Source: CAZGTQ01 sp964528575 (GTDB lineage: Bacteria > Planctomycetota > UBA1135 > GCA-002686595). From it: a stretch of 6,936 nt of DNA. The translations under genes were made by a program, and so were the position numbers. Of this stretch, positions 6,455 to 6,936 are shown piece by piece. Numbering within the stretch: position 1 is the first letter of the stretch; every line of letters begins with the position of its first letter. The notes below the pieces were generated by a model. That model was given only the letters and a program-made list of their open reading frames with translations, did not search any database and was not told the DNA's origin. Location of the stretch: NCBI GenBank assembly GCA_964528575.1, contig CAZGTQ010000431.1:1-6936 (forward strand). The letters run 5' to 3'.

Positions 6455-6540
6455 GGGGAAGTGGCGGAACCGGCAGACGCATCGGACTTAAAATCCGAAG
6501 GGCCTAGCCCGTCCGGGTTCGAGTCCCGGCTTCCCCACCA
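6455..6540 (+). tRNA. tRNA-Leu (anticodon UAA)
   Basis: This is an 86-nt class II tRNA with encoded CCA. The acceptor strands GGGGAAG (6455-6461) and CTTCCCC (6530-6536) pair, with discriminator A at 6537. The anticodon arm is TCGGA-CTTAAAA-TCCGA, with anticodon TAA at 6489-6491. A long variable arm (near AGGGCCTAGCCC) and GGGTTCGAGTCCC in the T arm are as expected for leucine tRNA. It lies just downstream of the SGNH gene. A weak -10-like TATCCT at 6428-6433 has no partner -35, so its promoter is undefined. The 3' end faces the integrase gene at 6577, and the 3' half is the likely attachment core of that element. Confidence 0.97.
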
Positions 6541-6550
6541 GCGTGCCGCG

Positions 6551-6566
6551 TCGCAAAGTCTCGCAA
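6551..6566 (+). repeat. Short direct repeat between tRNA-Leu and the integrase
   Basis: TCGCAA occurs at 6551-6556 and again at 6561-6566, one helical turn apart, in the 36-bp gap between the tRNA and the integrase stop codon. It could be a recombinase binding site near an attachment junction. Two six-base copies are weak evidence. Confidence 0.22.
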
Positions 6567-6576
6567 CGGCAAGGGG

Positions 6577-6936
6577 TTAGCTCGCCTCCGTGGCCGCCTG
6601 CTCGCTCGCGTCGTCGCGCACCGTCTCGCACGGCTTCGTGCCCTCGCTGGTGGGGTCTGTGGTGGGGACCGACAGGCGGGCCATCGCGGCGGCCGCGTCG
6701 CCCAGGCCCAGATCGGTGTAGGCGCGCATCGTCGTCTCGATGTTCGCGTGTCGCATGATCCTCTGCGCGAACTGCGGAGGGACGCCCTCGCGGGCCATGC
6801 GCGTCGCGAGGGTCTTGCGGAGCGCGTGCAGGTCGGCAACGCGGTTGGCCGCGTCCTTGAGCTTGATGCCGGCCTCCTTGAAGTCCTCCTGGCGCGTCTC
6901 GTTCGAGACGGCGTGCGGGAACACCCGCGCGGTCGG
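6577..6936 (-). CDS. Tyrosine recombinase (phage-type integrase), C-terminal catalytic part, truncated by window edge
   Basis: The last 119 residues are present and the frame is open to the window edge, so the N-terminus lies outside. The fragment begins near VFPHAVSNETRQED, a usual loop before the second half of the catalytic domain. It then shows LHALRKTLATRM (H37 and R40 of the HxxR motif), QRIMRHANIETTMRAYT (H63, and nucleophile Y73), and a closing helix GLGDAAAAMARL. The second part of the catalytic site is therefore intact, with R, H and Tyr in normal spacing. A polar tail of about 30 residues follows. A GTG at 6924 is an internal valine, not the start. Enzymes of this family cut and rejoin DNA through a covalent tyrosine link to insert or excise elements. 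The gene ends next to the tRNA-Leu 3' end, which is its likely target. It is not visibly broken, unlike the left-hand integrase. Confidence 0.88.
   Translation of the reverse strand, partial: PTARVFPHAVSNETRQEDFKEAGIKLKDAANRVADLHALRKTLATRMAREGVPPQFAQRIMRHANIETTMRAYTDLGLGDAAAAMARLSVPTTDPTSEGTKPCETVRDDASEQAATEAS

Larger units (their letters stand above)
6541..6936. mobile_element. Probable edge of an integrative element at tRNA-Leu (partial)
   Basis: An integrase gene ends 36 bp beyond the 3' end of tRNA-Leu and is transcribed toward it. This is a common arrangement at the junction of tRNA-targeted genomic islands and prophages. The attachment core would be the 3' part of the tRNA, with a duplicate at the far end of the element outside the window. 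Because no duplicate can be seen here, the boundary is inferred. Confidence 0.5.

Noticed and set aside
4770..6491. 573-residue plus-strand frame overlapping the SGNH gene
   Set aside because: Arginine/proline-rich shadow that runs into tRNA-Leu; the overlapping frame has all four SGNH blocks and a membrane segment.

Overview
This is a very GC-rich bacterial window. It holds three full-length protein genes, two tRNA genes, and a tyrosine-recombinase (integrase) gene at each end. The high GC, the sigma factor fused through a membrane segment to carboxypeptidase-regulatory-like beta domains, and the style of the right-hand integrase suggest Planctomycetota. Myxococcota is a reasonable alternative. 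This is an impression from protein architecture, not a database result.

Layout from left to right. Positions 1-271 (minus strand) hold the N-terminal part of an integrase, interrupted by an in-frame TAG and running off the left edge. Positions 374-448 (minus) are tRNA-Cys(GCA) with an encoded CCA. Positions 489-2957 (minus) encode an 822-residue ECF-type sigma factor with a single membrane segment and a large beta-rich C-terminal part. Positions 3029-4732 (minus) encode a radical SAM/SPASM protein lying 71 bp upstream of the sigma gene, probably in the same transcription unit. A short divergent intergenic region (4733-4857) carries an 18-bp tandem repeat and a candidate leaderless promoter. 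Positions 4858-6420 (plus) encode a membrane-anchored SGNH/GDSL hydrolase with an extra C-terminal beta domain. Positions 6455-6540 (plus) are tRNA-Leu(UAA) with an encoded CCA. Positions 6577-6936 (minus) hold the C-terminal catalytic part of a second integrase, cut by the right edge.

The arrangement is nearly symmetrical. A three-gene block is bracketed by two tRNA genes whose 3' ends point outward, and an integrase gene lies just outside each tRNA. The simplest reading is that both tRNA 3' ends serve or served as attachment sites, so that two integrative elements begin at the window edges and the block between them is host chromosome.

How the three central genes cooperate is not clear. 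The radical SAM protein should be cytoplasmic. The SGNH hydrolase and the C-terminal part of the sigma factor should lie outside the cytoplasmic membrane. A cell-envelope or surface-glycan theme is possible but unproven. No RiPP precursor, CRISPR array, rRNA, insertion-sequence inverted repeat or convincing intrinsic terminator was found.
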